From: Clitoria ternatea
Taxonomy: Eukaryota; Streptophyta; Magnoliopsida; Fabales; Fabaceae
Direction: 5' to 3'
Assembly (NCBI GenBank): GCA_037962975.1
Contig: CM075676.1
Location: 26,035,001-26,099,000 of the forward strand
DNA: 64,000 bases
Position numbers and translations under genes: made by a program. How positions within the stretch are numbered: position 1 is the first letter of the stretch; each line of letters begins with the position of its first letter. The notes under the pieces are model-generated. The model searched no databases. It saw nothing but the letters and a program-made list of their open reading frames with translations, and had not been told where the DNA came from. Below are positions 24,244-35,620 of this stretch, piece by piece.

Positions 24244-24654
24244 CTATGGTTGGTTGTGCTGTGCCTCATTTTGCATGAGCTCGGAGATCTTCTCTGGGCT
24301 GATGTACTTGGCCAACTCCAATTTGGCCCTTTGGACATCCATTTTGCGTTTTTCAAGCTTCTCTTCCAAGTTATATATGAAACCCATGCAACCGTGCACA
24401 GGGTCCCTCACGCGTGCCTCTGCTTGGTATGCTAATGTCTTCATCGCTTCTTCTCGTTGAGAAACATCTAGCTCTTTAAGAATGTTCCCCACGTTGCTTG
24501 TACCATAAACATGGTGTAGCATAGCGAACCTTTGTTGGCTCTCTGCTGGAAAGTACGGCGCAAACACACAGTCTTCCTCACACTTTTTTCGTTGTTGCTT
24601 GCATGCGGCGCATGGTTTCCCTCTTAATGATTTTTTCCATTCACCTCTCTCCAT
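24244..24654 (-). CDS. LOB-domain (LBD/AS2-like) protein, class I
   Basis: LBD proteins are plant-specific nuclear DNA-binding proteins that control organ boundaries, lateral roots and related development. The 136-residue frame has the full signature: a zinc-finger-like C-x2-C-x6-C-x3-C (Cys15, 18, 25, 29), a GAS-type block (FAMLHHVYGTSNVGNIL, about residues 43-59) and a Leu-rich helix near residues 92-115 (FIYNLEEKLEKR). The sequence FAPYFP just after the Cys motif is also typical. The length suits a small class I member, with a short tail after the helix. The start at 24654 is the first ATG before the conserved LRGKPCAACK block. No intron is seen in the domain, where many family members have one. 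It is the only gene here that looks intact and host-like, sitting between element-derived segments. A retained-coding duplicate or recent pseudogene cannot be excluded. Confidence 0.9.
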   Translation of the reverse strand: MERGEWKKSLRGKPCAACKQQRKKCEEDCVFAPYFPAESQQRFAMLHHVYGTSNVGNILKELDVSQREEAMKTLAYQAEARVRDPVHGCMGFIYNLEEKLEKRKMDVQRAKLELAKYISPEKISELMQNEAQHNQP

Positions 24655-25079
24655 TTTTCTTCCGTTACCTGAACCAATAACTACAAATAATAATAATTAC
24701 ACTTATTTCTCCTAAAATTTTAGTATCATTCGTCATTCTTAGCAATTAATTTATTATTCAATGAACTATAATGATAATCAATCATACCAAGATAATTATG
24801 TTTGAATGTAAATGGTGGAGGAAAGAGAATGAAATGAAAATTTAAGAAAAAAGAGATAAGAAAAAAGAGATAATCAATCATACCTTTCTTCTTCCCTTTA
24901 TAGATGCATGAGGCACATCGTCGTCTTCATTGACAACTTCCACTACTTACGTCTTTTTGTTTTTCTACCACCATAGACCTTTTCTCACCTCTTTCGTTAT
25001 AACCATCAGAGGACCAGCCTTTTCTTTTTTTCCTCACTCTAATGTAACTCATCATAACATTTGTTTTTAAGAGATATTA
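24655..25079. other. Upstream region of the LOB-domain gene
   Basis: AT-rich, with a possible splice acceptor context (TTGGTTCAG then GTAACGG on the minus strand) just upstream of the ATG, so a 5' untranslated intron is possible. No clear TATA box was chosen. The far end merges into the gypsy gag remnant. Confidence 0.4.
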
Positions 25080-25465
25080 CTTCAACTTGCCCTCTATTAT
25101 GAGCACTTCAATGGCATCCTTCAACTATTTACATTCATGAGTTGCATGACTAGTCTGCACATGAAATTCATAGTACTTGTGAGGGTTTTTAGGCCTTTTG
25201 ATGAGCGTCAATTTTCTGACACCGTACACCATGAAAGATGGCCACTTAACTTCTCTCAAGATCTGGCTTGGTCTGGTGTTCAGCGGGGTATAGTGACTGA
25301 AGTTAAATACTTTCTTTTTTGGGGCGAGATAAGAAATCCCCGTTCCCCTCTTCTTGTAGGGCATTCTCAAACTTGGCTTTCTCTTTGTCCTTCAGGGATA
25401 GTGTGGGTGCTGGAGTAGACTTTGTCCCTATGACCTCTAGATGCATGTCAATGCTAACATGCTTC
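25080..25465 (-). pseudogene. Ty3/gypsy gag remnant, downstream part
   Basis: A minus-strand piece with YTPLNTRPSQIL, a block common in gypsy gag proteins before the nucleocapsid region, followed by KYYEFH and HATHECK in place of the usual zinc-knuckle-like YCRFH...GHTTEEC. It is frameshifted. It is the continuation of 26865-27330 across an inserted solo LTR. Confidence 0.6.
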
Positions 25466-25737
25466 TGTATTTACATGGTGTAGATAGGTTTTGATAATGA
25501 CAAGTACACAAGAACAAGAAGAGCATCATTCATGGATCAAAAACAAGTGAAATGAACGAATCAAAAAGAATACAATTGATGTACTCAAATCAAAGATTCA
25601 AGGAATCACGAAGAACATGCTCCCTTATGATCAAAGAATCAAGAAAACAATGCATGAAGATCAAGGAAAGGAACCATGACTCAAAATACATCAAGGAAAC
25701 ATCAAAAAGCATGGAAAAACAATAAACAACATTGCGT

Positions 25738-25981
25738 GAATCGATTCACATACGTATGAATCGAGTCAGAGGCCTGGAAGTCCCAAAAATATGAAAATAG
25801 AATGTTCTAAATCGATTCACCACAGCCTGAATCGATTCACATGAAGCTGATAGCCCAAAAATTCAAAACAGAACAGCCTGAATCGATTCACCAAAGCTTG
25901 AATCGATTCACACGCTCCTGGAAGCCCAAAATGCCCAATTCAGAATGCCTTGAATCGATTCAGAAATGTATGAATCGATTC
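25738..25981. repeat. 71-bp minisatellite with paired GAATCGATTC palindromes
   Basis: Palindromes start at 25738/25758, 25809/25829, 25880/25900 and 25952/25972. Within a pair the spacing is always 20 bp; between pairs it is 71, 71 and 72 bp. The spacer holds CTCCTGGAAGCCCAAAAT or a variant. Two sites carry single-base changes. Confidence 0.95.
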
Positions 25982-26102
25982 AAGTAGTGGGAAACATCAC
26001 TAAAAAGACATTTTTAGGTGGGAAACATAGATCTAATACCCACTATACGCAGAGACAAGCTGGAACCATGATGTGCAATGGCTAGGAGGACCTTCAAAGC
26101 TC

Positions 26103-26109
26103 TATAAAT
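26103..26109 (+). promoter_or_regulatory. TATA-like box of the solo LTR
   Basis: TATAAAT lies about 360 bp into the second half of the LTR and is matched in position by the TATAAATA boxes of the other LTRs of this family. Confidence 0.5.
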
Positions 26110-26864
26110 GGATCTCTAACTCAAGTACAACATACACAAATAAGAGGCAATCAATCTGTACTTACATTTGTGCTTAGTGAGTTTATTCTCTTTGTATATT
26201 CTGAATCCTTGAGCTTAAAACTTGTATATCCTCTCTTATTGAGAGGTAGAAATTGTGAGAGTTCTTCATTTGCTTATTCACTTTACTGAGAGAGTATATT
26301 GCTTGTAAACACAAACACTAAACACCAAAATTCACTCTAGGTTGAGTGGTTACAAAGGTTGGGGTTCAACCTTTGGGATATTGAGAGATTGGGTGGGTTG
26401 CCCTTATGCTAGTGAGGATTGAGTTCTTGAGTGTAAGACACTAGGAAGCTGCAATTGCTCATAACTTGTATCTCTAAACTTCAATAGTAGAAATCCTTCA
26501 AGTGGGTTGGTTGAAGGCGAGACGTACACCGGGTTGCTTGAACTCGTTAAATTGGTTTGCACGCTCTTCTCCCTTACTCTCTTACATTTACATACTGCAT
26601 CTGGTTGGATTGTTATTATTAATAGTGATTTCCTCTTTTAAAATTGCTTGAACAACTAGCATTATAGTGTTGCACACCAAGTGTTTGACAAATTGCCTAA
26701 CCAACATTTACATATTGTTTTGCATTGTTTCTTCCACAATATTTTGTATCTCCTGCATATTCAATTAACTTGTGAGAAAGAAATCAATTTCAAGGGCATT
26801 CCAACGAAAAGTTTTAAAACTCAATTCACCCCCCCTCTTGAGTATTGAGGCCACTTGAATAACA

Positions 26865-27330
26865 GCTTCATCGTTATTTTGCAGAACTCCTAGAAGGTCT
26901 GGGGTGGTCCATTTTGTTAAAAAAAGGCCAAACACTGACTTCGAGTGCAATTCCTTGATGATGATATAGAGTTGAATAACTTCTGTAGATTTAACATTAT
27001 AACGGTTTCCTTGTATAACCACTTAAGGAAATCTTTCAAAGACTTTTTCTCCTCTTGCTTGATTTGAGGTAATGTGTGGGATGTTTTAGGGATGTCCCTA
27101 GAGAGGATGAAATGGTCTCCAAATGCCTCTACCATATCGGTCTATGAATCGATAAAGCCTATGGGAAAGCCCTTGAACCAATACATGCCACGAGTCATTA
27201 TGGATTTTGTAAAACACGGATAAAGTTGATAAGATCATAAACGTTTCTGAAACCCCTTATATGTATTTAGCTGGTATGCCTCAGTGCATTCCGCATCCTC
27301 TTTTTGACTCTGGTTATTATTAACTCTGAT
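26865..27330 (-). pseudogene. Ty3/gypsy gag remnant, core part
   Basis: The minus-strand frame from about 27330 contains MYWFKGFP, then VEAFGDHFI, then LPQIKQEEKKSLKDFLKWL. This follows the retrotransposon gag core (W-F-L-P ... F ... F ... L-x-x-I-K-Q-x-x-x-E-S-L-x-x-F). Stops are present. It rejoins 25080-25465 when the solo LTR is removed. No LTRs of its own are visible. Confidence 0.65.
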
Positions 27331-27782
27331 CAGAAAGGTTTCACATCGGAGTCTACGCATGGGTCAATCTGGTGTTGCAAGTTGTTTGTCAAGAGATACG
27401 TTACGTTGGCTAAGACTATCTTCACACTGGTAGCATTTAGGATGAGATTAAGCCCAAATCAGATAGTGACTAAAATTATGTGTATTAATAGTCTTATTGT
27501 TGGCACAGTTGAAAGAATGTGAACTATGCGATCATTAGCTAATGGCTTAATTCAACCTTTAAGTAATGTTTTAGCTTATTTTTTTTGTTTACAACAATTG
27601 AAAAGAGAAAGAAAATAATGATTTGCATTATCTATAAAATTTTAGAAAATAATTCATAATTCCCCTTTCTTCTAAACCTGAAAAGTTACACTCATGGGTA
27701 TGGAAATGAATCGTGCAAAAGGAGAATGAGGAGAAGGGGAATGCTTATAATGATATTAAATGGAGAAGCAACTCTTCCATGT

Positions 27783-27784
<2 letters not shown>

Positions 27785-27840
<56 letters not shown>
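27785..27840. repeat. (AT)n microsatellite
   Basis: Uninterrupted AT dinucleotides for about 55 bp, followed by a short ACACAC. Confidence 0.97.
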
Positions 27841-27848
<8 letters not shown>

Positions 27849-28021
27849 TGTTATACAAGAAGATATTACTATGATTAAATATTATTTTTTGGAAAAATTA
27901 ATTACCGATAAGTTATATAAAAATAACAACAACAATCATAATAGCAATAATAATTTTAAAGAATCTTTATCTACAAACTATAAATGTAAATGTAAATTAT
28001 TTCTCAATATTTTAGGCAAAA

Positions 28022-28730
28022 ATAACATATTTGATCCTTTAATTTTAAGGTTGATTTGATTTTCCACTTTCAACTAAAGTTTGACCCATTTTGGTTCTTA
28101 AAGTTCTAAAAATGTCTTTTATTTGGTTCTTCTCACGTTTAAACCTCACCATTTTGTTTGTTGATATATGTGTTGTATCAATAAGTGGAATCGTATAGGA
28201 CAACATTATCTTTAAGAAATTATTCACCCACATTGTAGTTGTGTGAATCCAACAACCCCTTTTAGATTAAATCTACTATGACGATTATTAGAAACACAAT
28301 CTTTTTAACCCAATTCAAAGACAAAAGAAGAAAAAAAGAGATAGTATTAGAGACAGTGAAAGACTAATTAAAAAAGTATATTAGTAACATTTTAATTAAT
28401 AAGGTTTGGCAGAATTAAAGCTTTTCTATAAAAATTGTATATAAGATAATTTCAAACAAATAAATGTATGATTCCTTTTAATTAATCAATTCTCTTTCAA
28501 ACTTTAAAAGTGGTAGTAACATTTCCAACTGTATATATGACCAAAGAAACTTTTTGTTTGAGGGGGAAATAAAGAAACACAAATTAAAAAATAGACAAAT
28601 AAAATATTAATACTTAACACATAAATTGATTAAAGTAAAACACTTTTAGTACTTAAATGACTAAAATACGTCAAACTATAATTAAAGGATCAAACTTGAA
28701 TCAATGTTAAATTGAAAGGATCAAAACATG
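28022..28730. mobile_element. Possible small non-autonomous DNA element
   Basis: The left side carries TTTGATCCTTTAATTTTAA, and the right side carries the inverse type (TTAAAGGATCAAA and AATTGAAAGGATCAAA). Such ends are common in plant non-coding repeats. No clean target duplication was identified, so the borders are approximate. Confidence 0.3.
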
Positions 28731-29946
28731 AATTTTATCTATATTTTAGTTAAATTTTTGTTTGGTGTTAACCATAAATATCATCATTCGGAGCAATCAT
28801 TTGCATTTAAAAGATTAGTATGTGATATGATATATATTATACTTTTGCTTCCCAAAATTTTTAGTAGGGTATTTTCATTTAAGATTATAATTGAAAAATA
28901 TTCATTTGTATATATTAGAAATTCACAAATGTATTGGAATTTTTAAATATATGTAATATGTGGAAACAAAATTTATTAATTCAACAAAATTTTAAATTAT
29001 ATAATATTCTATAAATTATGAATTCAAGAAAAAACTTCCATTCTCATTTATTTCCTTCATTTAAAAACTTCCATTCTTATAGTTAGATTCAAAAAAATTT
29101 CATTTATGGAAAATTATTATATTAGTTAATTTTCACAAAATTTATTTTTGAAATAAAGGAAATGTATGACATATAATTAATAATAACCATTTATTTAATG
29201 TATTTGAAAAATATTTATTTAATAATTTAATTTAAAAATTACCATAATAGTTATTGAAAAATATTAACCTAATAAAATTTAATCATATGTATTTTTCTAG
29301 TTGGTATCTACTTTATTTAAAAAGTATTTATTTTATCTATTAAAGAAAAAAATAATCACTAAATATTTTTAAAAATAAAAAATACTTAAACTCCACCACT
29401 AGGCCAACTCTAATGGGTTGTATCGATAATTTTTTGCCAGGGTATTATATCCTTCGCTATATGAAAAAATAATTCATTAATTTATTAAAACCTATATAAA
29501 ACAAAAATTTGGTTATTCAGTTTTCTTAATTATATGCACATAATGTTATTTAAAAAAATCATTAATTTCATTTTGTACAAGTCAAATATAATCATTGATA
29601 ATTTGAAGAAAATATTACAATAGAGAAAATCTATCATATTTTTTTTAAGAAAATCTTAATAAAGGAAAATGAATTTAAATCTTTAAAGACAATTTTTAAT
29701 AAGAAGAAAAAGAAAAACCATATTAGTCAAAATGAGCAACAACATATAAGGAAAGAAAACATGAGTAGATAAGGTGTGAGAAATTTAACGAATGTGATGG
29801 AGAATATTTTAATAAAACATTATTTCATTTTCAACTGGCCAAACAACCTTATTAATATTCATTGTGCTTCTCCCCTAACATAAACTACTTTGATATTGTT
29901 TTCGTGTTTGATATGTACATCGTGATAGAATATAAAAATAATGTAA

Positions 29947-29988
<42 letters not shown>
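29947..29988. repeat. (AAT)n microsatellite
   Basis: About 14 units of a trinucleotide AAT/ATA repeat. Confidence 0.95.
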
Positions 29989-29992
<4 letters not shown>

Positions 29993-30592
29993 CAAAAAAA
30001 TAAATAAATTATAAAAATGATGATGATGATAACAATAGTACCAATAATTGTAGCAATGGTAAATTCAGTTACAAAAAGATATCATTGTCAATGATTGATC
30101 TGTTGAGTATTTGTTGCTAATAATTTTCAACTTTAAGAGCTTAAAACAGGTAATTGAGCAAGAATTATAAAATCGAGAATGAAACAAAAATTAAAAGAGA
30201 CATCATGAAGGAGACACAGTGATTTTTTTAATTGGTTGACAATAGATTGTTATAGGATTTGATTTCATGTTTATCCTAATTGTTCATATTCTCAATAACA
30301 CATGTGATAATTTTAATTACCGAAGGGTTAATCACGAGTTAATCACACCCTAATTCCTTAAGCAAACAATTCAGCTTATCAAACCCTAAGTTCAATTCCA
30401 CAACGAGTTAAAAGATTTAATAAGAGCATTAATGAACATCAACATCTCATACAAACTCAATCAAACATGTCGTAATTTCTCGATTAGATACAACTTAATT
30501 TGCTCAACCTAAACAAAGAATAACCCCCAATTTACCAATAGTAATTTCAAAGAACATCCATGTATCAATGAAGCATATTAAGAAAAGAGGAA

Positions 30593-30848
30593 GAATACAA
30601 AGAATGATTGAAATTAAACAAACATGTTATCAAATGTTGGAATAAGAATTTGAAATGCTACATCAATCCCCAAACAGAAAAATAAATTAACTACTCATGA
30701 CGAGATAAGAAAACAAACCTGAATACAAAGAATGATTGAAATTAAACAAACATGTTATCAAATGTTGGAATAAGAATTTTAAATGCTACATCAATCCCCA
30801 AACAGAAAAATAAATTAACTACTCATGACGAGATAAGAAAACAAACCT
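30593..30848. repeat. Two tandem copies of a 128-bp unit
   Basis: Units start at 30593 and 30721 with GAATACAAAGAATGATTG and end with GAAAACAAACCT. They are almost identical, which suggests a recent tandem duplication. Confidence 0.95.
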
Positions 30849-31030
30849 GAATTGAGATGATAATGACGATGAAGGTTACTTTTGCTTGAGTCTCTTCCTT
30901 TTCAATCCCAAGATTCTTATGTGAAAAGTAAAAGTAAGGATAAGTGACTAAAACAATCCTAAGTGTCTTTTATAACCTAAGTGTGTGTTTTATTTGGGCC
31001 GAGCCCATTATAAAATATGTAAAATATTTT

Positions 31031-33192
31031 TTCTAAAATGAATCCACAAGCATGCAATAATCCATAACCAGCTTATGGATCTGTTTGACATAAAACATTA
31101 TCTCTTTTTCTAGTCCAGAAGCATCAAACTATCCACTCGTGAGTTTTGGAATCTTTACACATGTGTTTTCTCATAATCTTTGACTCTCAAGTTATATGTA
31201 TCCTTCTTTTTCATTCCAATCATTATTTGTGCCTATAAATCCACCACCTACATGTAGAAAACAAAAATAACATAGGACCAGAAAAAATTCAACACATATC
31301 TAAAGCATGAAAAATGCATGAATAACCTAATTATAAATGTATAAATTAACACAAAAGATGTCAAATATGTAAAAAAGTACTGTAAAATTTGACACCCAAA
31401 ACCAACAACAATAATAAAATAATGACAATAATAATAATAAATAAAAACTTATAATAAAAAGAGCTAACAATGATTATAATAAAATAATTATAATATTATT
31501 ATTAATAATTAAAAACAATTCTTATATTAATCAAAAAACTACATCTCTCTTATCCTGATAATCCATATTTTTATTTAGGATAGAATTTATGGGCTAACTA
31601 AATATGTAATGCGTTCCCAAAATGCATTATTTTTTAGTTATATTTAGTTAGGACTTTTAGTAAATATCTTAGGAATTATGTCAGTTTTATTTAGTTTTCC
31701 TTTATTTTGTATTTTTACCTATTTATACTTTATTTTTATGTTTTGCAAGAAAACATGTGAAAAACCCCATTATGGACCCATAACAGATGACAAGCATAAA
31801 TCAAGGTCAAAGAGAGTCCAAGAAGAGTCAAAGTTGGGCCAACTTAAGCCCAATGAAGCTTCAGAAGCACTCATGGTTTACTAGATGACTCCATAACCTA
31901 GCCATGGATGCATAGCCTTGGCCATGGAGTTGGTCTATACCCATTTTCTGTTATTTTCTTATCCGGTTTGGACGAGGCCAAGTGTGTTATTAGTTGATAT
32001 GAATTAATAGGTCTATAAAGATTGAAGATTCAACCTACTTTTGAAGAAAGTGTTCAAAGATTAGAGAGTTAGAAAGTAATACTAGTTTTTAAAGTTGTTC
32101 ATAGAATACTCTAGGAAATGACAAATAAATGATAAATAAAAGGCTCTTCCTTATGGTCCACCTTGTTGAGATCAATGAAAATGTATCCAAACTCATCAAT
32201 TTTCATGCTGTGAAAAAACTGTAATTGACTTCCCATATTTCTTCAATCACACCAAAATAACACAACTTAGCCATTACAGGATTGTTATCTTTTGTAGTGG
32301 AGAAATGCATCAACTCAGCCATTACCATAACACCACTGTTCTCTTGTTCTTTTGTATAAAATAAGTACTTGTTTATGTCATACACACTAAAAGTGAAGAC
32401 TTCAAAGTTAGGTCCTTGAGCTAGACATTGTAGGGTTGCAGATGTTGATGAATCTTTCATGATAGTCATTTTAAACCACTAGATGAAAGTTTTGTTATGT
32501 CCGTTCAACAACATTTTGATAGTCATTTTGATAGTCATGTATCATTCAACGGGATACATCCACCTCAAAAACACAGGACCACATAACCTCACCTCTCTGA
32601 CTAAGTGAACGATTAAGTGTACCATGACGTCAAAAAATATAGGAAGGAAATACATCTCTAATTGACATAGTATAATATTTGCTTTCTCTTCAAACGACGC
32701 CAACGTGTCAGGGTCAACAACTTTACAACAGATAGCCTTAAAAAAATACACAGCCTTGTTATCATGTCCCTCACATCTTTAGGGAGAATGTCATGAATCG
32801 TGACAGGAAGAAATTATTGCATCAACATGTGACAATCATGAGACTTTAAACCGACTAACTTCACATTCTTAAGGGAAACACGACTTCTCAAGTTAAAACC
32901 ATAACCGTTTGGAAGTTTCATACTTTGTAAACATTCATAGAAACTTGTCTTCTCTATTTTCAACAATCTATGACAAGCTGAGGGAAAATAAGTGCTCTTT
33001 CCATTCGACTATGCATACGTTTCCGGTCGTATACCCATAAGTTCTTTGTCAATATGAGAATTCAAGCCATCCTTCGTCTTACCCTGTATATTCAACAGCG
33101 TTTCAATAACACTATCACACATATTTTTCTCCATATGTATCACATCAATAGAATGTCTTACATTAAGCTCCTTCCAATACGGTAAAGATTGA
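31031..33192 (-). mobile_element. Decayed TNP2-bearing element, copy B2
   Basis: Second copy of 14971-17855, with the same left border and similar order. It has an internal deletion near 32500 (between the DUF4216-like and DUF4218-like pieces) and is cut at about 33192, where copia integrase sequence begins. Confidence 0.75.
32203..33192 (-). pseudogene. CACTA TNP2-type transposase remnant in B2
   Basis: On the minus strand: LPYWKELN and IDVIHMEKNM near 33190-33130, LNIQGKTKDGLNS, a DUF4218-like piece at 32751-32542, and a shortened DUF4216-like piece at 32469-32203 (ATLQCLAQGPNFEVF...YFGVIEEIWEV). Compared with B1 it lacks the SRDKV...KHKHLV region. It is disabled by stops and the internal deletion. 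Confidence 0.82.
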
Positions 33193-33807
33193 TTTGCAAT
33201 ATTATTTTCATTCAACATAGTTCTTGCGAGCTCCGCTAAAGATTGATTTTTCCTTTCAACAACTCCATTTTATTGTGGAGTTCTTGGAGCCGAAAAATTA
33301 TGTTCAATTCCATATTTTTCATAAAATTTTTTAAAAGGTTCATTTTCAAATTCTCCCCCATGATCGATTCGTATGGATATGATTTTTAAATTTCGTTAAT
33401 TTTGGATAATCTTGGCAAGTTTCTTAAATGCTTGATATGCTTCATTTTGTGAGTAAGAAACAATGTCCATGTATATCTAGAATAGTCATCAACAATCACA
33501 AGTCCATAATAATTGCCACTAAAGCTTTTGACCCTAGAAGGTCCAAATAAGTCCATGTGTAAAAGTTGTAAAGGTCTATTAGTTGAAACAATATTTTTAG
33601 CTTGAAAAGAGACCTTCACTTGTTTCCCTTTTGACATGCGTCACAAAATTTGTTTTCAAATTTAAGCTTTGGTAATCCAATTACTAGATCTTTAGAAACA
33701 AGTTTATTCAAATGGTCTATGTGAATGTGAACAATTCTTTTATGCCATACCCATGATTCATCCTCTTTAGTTTTGAAGTATTGCACATCATTTGAAGCAA
33801 GACAATC
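33193..33807 (-). pseudogene. Copia integrase and GAG-pre-integrase fragment (older element)
   Basis: Minus strand, read from 33807 down: the GAG-pre-integrase zinc-binding block (WHKR...H...CDAC), then the integrase core with LLHMDLFGPS and DDYSRYTW, the second Asp in a RIDHGGEFE-like stretch, and the Glu in NGVVERKN. The three catalytic acidic positions of the family are all traceable. A 1-bp loss in an A-run after CDACQK shifts the frame near 33635, and there are stops further on. The upstream part continues at 60540 after a 26.7-kb insertion. The downstream part (reverse transcriptase) is lost at the junction with the TNP2 remnant. Confidence 0.85.
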
Positions 33808-34109
33808 TGTATTTATATGTTGATGTAGGTTTTGATAATGATACAACAAATGAAGATATATTTATGGATAAATTAAAGAACGATGTGCAAAGCGATTAAT
33901 TAGAAATGAATCATGAAGTTCAAGCAAAAACGAATAAAGAATTCAAGAGCTAAATGTATAAGGATTGATGAACATCAAGGATATATGTTAAAGGTTTTTA
34001 AAGAGGCTTAAAATGATCAAGAAAGTGCCATAGATCGAAAGGAACCAAGCCATATCGAAATTACATGTCAAAAGGGGTCAAAATTGAAGTATTTTGAAGG
34101 AGAACAGCT

Positions 34110-34420
34110 TCATGAATCGATTCATGAAGCAAGGAATTGATTCATGCCACTACAAACACGAAGGAATCGATTCAAGAGGCTTGGGAATCGATTCATTGGG
34201 TTGGGAATTGATTCCCCCTGCTAGGAATCGATTCATGCTTAAAAAATCACCTAGGAATCGACTCAGTGCCAAGAGGAATCGTTTCATTACATTGAAAAAC
34301 CATGGGAATCGATTCATGCTCCTTGAAAACACATGGGAATCAATTCATTGATCATAGTAATCGATTCATATGCCTGTTAGAAGCCAAAATGCACGCTGGG
34401 AATCAATTCATGCACCGATT
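34110..34420. repeat. GAATCGATTCATG array in the 5' LTR
   Basis: About a dozen copies, some degenerate, at 19-32 bp spacing, often preceded by GG. The same array is in the 3' LTR at 40425-40760, with one extra unit near 40620-40650. Confidence 0.9.
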
Positions 34421-34575
34421 CATTCAGTTTAAATTCAAATGGAAACAACACTGAACGCACTACGTAAATTACGCATCGCACTATGAATTAAACAATTGAA
34501 GACAGACGCTCCCATGCTCCACTTGCATTGTATCGAAGGGAATAAATTAATTGCAAGAGCCATACCAACATTTGC

Positions 34576-34583
34576 TATAAATA
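34576..34583 (+). promoter_or_regulatory. LTR TATA box
   Basis: TATAAATA in the 5' LTR, matched at 40886-40893 in the 3' LTR. It is the likely core promoter for the element's transcript. Confidence 0.65.
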
Positions 34584-35565
34584 GAAAAGGAGAAGAAGGA
34601 TTCAGATACACCCAACGAAGAAGCAGTTCCTTCGTTTCCTATTCTTTCTCCTTCGTTGCATTTCTCTCTTGATTTATAAATTTGCATATTTCTCTTTCAA
34701 GAATTAATTAAGAGTTAGAGAGAAAATTATTTTTGAGTGAGCTAAATTTGTATATCCTCTCTTTGAGAGTTATTATTTTGTGAGAGCTTCAAGTTGTATA
34801 TCTACTCTAGTGAGAGAGAAAAATCTTGTAAACCAAACTCCAAAAACACCAAGGTATTCACTCTAGGTTGAGTGGTCACAAAGGTCGGGGTTCAACCTTT
34901 GGGTATTGAGAGATTGTGAGATTGGGTGGGTTGCCCGTTGCTTGTGAGGATTGGGTTCTTGAGTGTGGGACACTAGGAGACAATTGCTTAAAGCTTGTAA
35001 TCTTAAATTCTTAATAGTAGAAATCCTTCAAGTGGGTTGCTTGAAGGCAAGACGTACACCGGGGTGGTGGAACTCGTTATATCGGTTTGCAAATTCTCTC
35101 TTCCCTTAAACTCCTTTATTATTGAGAATTTAATTTGCATGCTAAAATATTTATATCTATTTGGTTTGGTAAAATTACTTAAATTAAATCCTTGAATTAA
35201 TTGACTTAAATATTATTGGATTTAATTATTGTATAAGTGAGTAGAATATTATTGTTAATAACTTGGTAATTAATTATGCTTAATTAATTTATTAGAAATT
35301 GGTTAAGTTAAATTTATATTGGAATTAATTATACCAAGTATTTTAAGAATTTTCTAAACTAATAACTTGCCTTGTTTATCAAAATCAATTCTTGAATATT
35401 GTCTCTTCAACTCAAAATATTTTAGTATGATATATGCTTCATAATTATTACATCTTTTATATTACATCATTTGTGTAGTAAGAACTGTTTTGAAAGGGAT
35501 TCCGCGTGAAAATTTGAAATACTCAATTCACCCTCCTCTTGAGTATCGAGGCCTTGGCTAACAAT

Positions 35566-35577
35566 TGGTATCAGAGC
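35566..35577 (+). other. Primer-binding site (initiator tRNA-Met type)
   Basis: TGGTATCAGAGC begins 3 bp after the 5' LTR end (CTAACA). This is the usual plant copia primer-binding site, complementary to the 3' end of initiator tRNA-Met. Confidence 0.93.
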
Positions 35578-35620
35578 TTGACTCTTGGTAGATCAAGCTT
35601 AACAAGTTCAAGAGATCAAG

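Larger units (their letters stand above)
25466..26864 (+). mobile_element. Solo LTR, copia (Sirevirus-like) family, TSD GCTTC
   Basis: Starts TGTATTTACATGG and ends GGCCACTTGAATAACA, matching the ends of the LTRs at 33808-35563. The 5-bp sequence GCTTC flanks it on both sides (25461-25465 and 26865-26869), a perfect target-site duplication. It has the conserved GCGAGACGTACACCGGG block and a CACCCCCCCTCTTGAGTATT block near the 3' end. It splits a gypsy gag remnant. Confidence 0.93.
27331..31030. other. AT-rich spacer, no gene recognised
   Basis: Long AT-rich stretch with microsatellites, a possible small inverted-repeat element and a 128-bp tandem duplication, listed separately. No protein family is recognisable on either strand. 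Confidence 0.6.
33808..35563 (+). repeat. 5' LTR of the Sirevirus-like element (1756 bp)
   Basis: Bounded by the CAATC duplication on the left and the primer-binding site on the right. It contains a GAATCGATTCATG array, a TATA box, the GCAAGACGTACACCGGGG block and a CCTCCTCTTGAGTATCGAGG block near the end. The 3' LTR pieces are nearly identical by eye, and their summed length (about 1754 bp) agrees. Confidence 0.95.

Noticed and set aside
27760..28059. 99-residue frame with a Tyr-Ile run
   Set aside because: It is simply translation of the (AT)n microsatellite and AT-rich flank.
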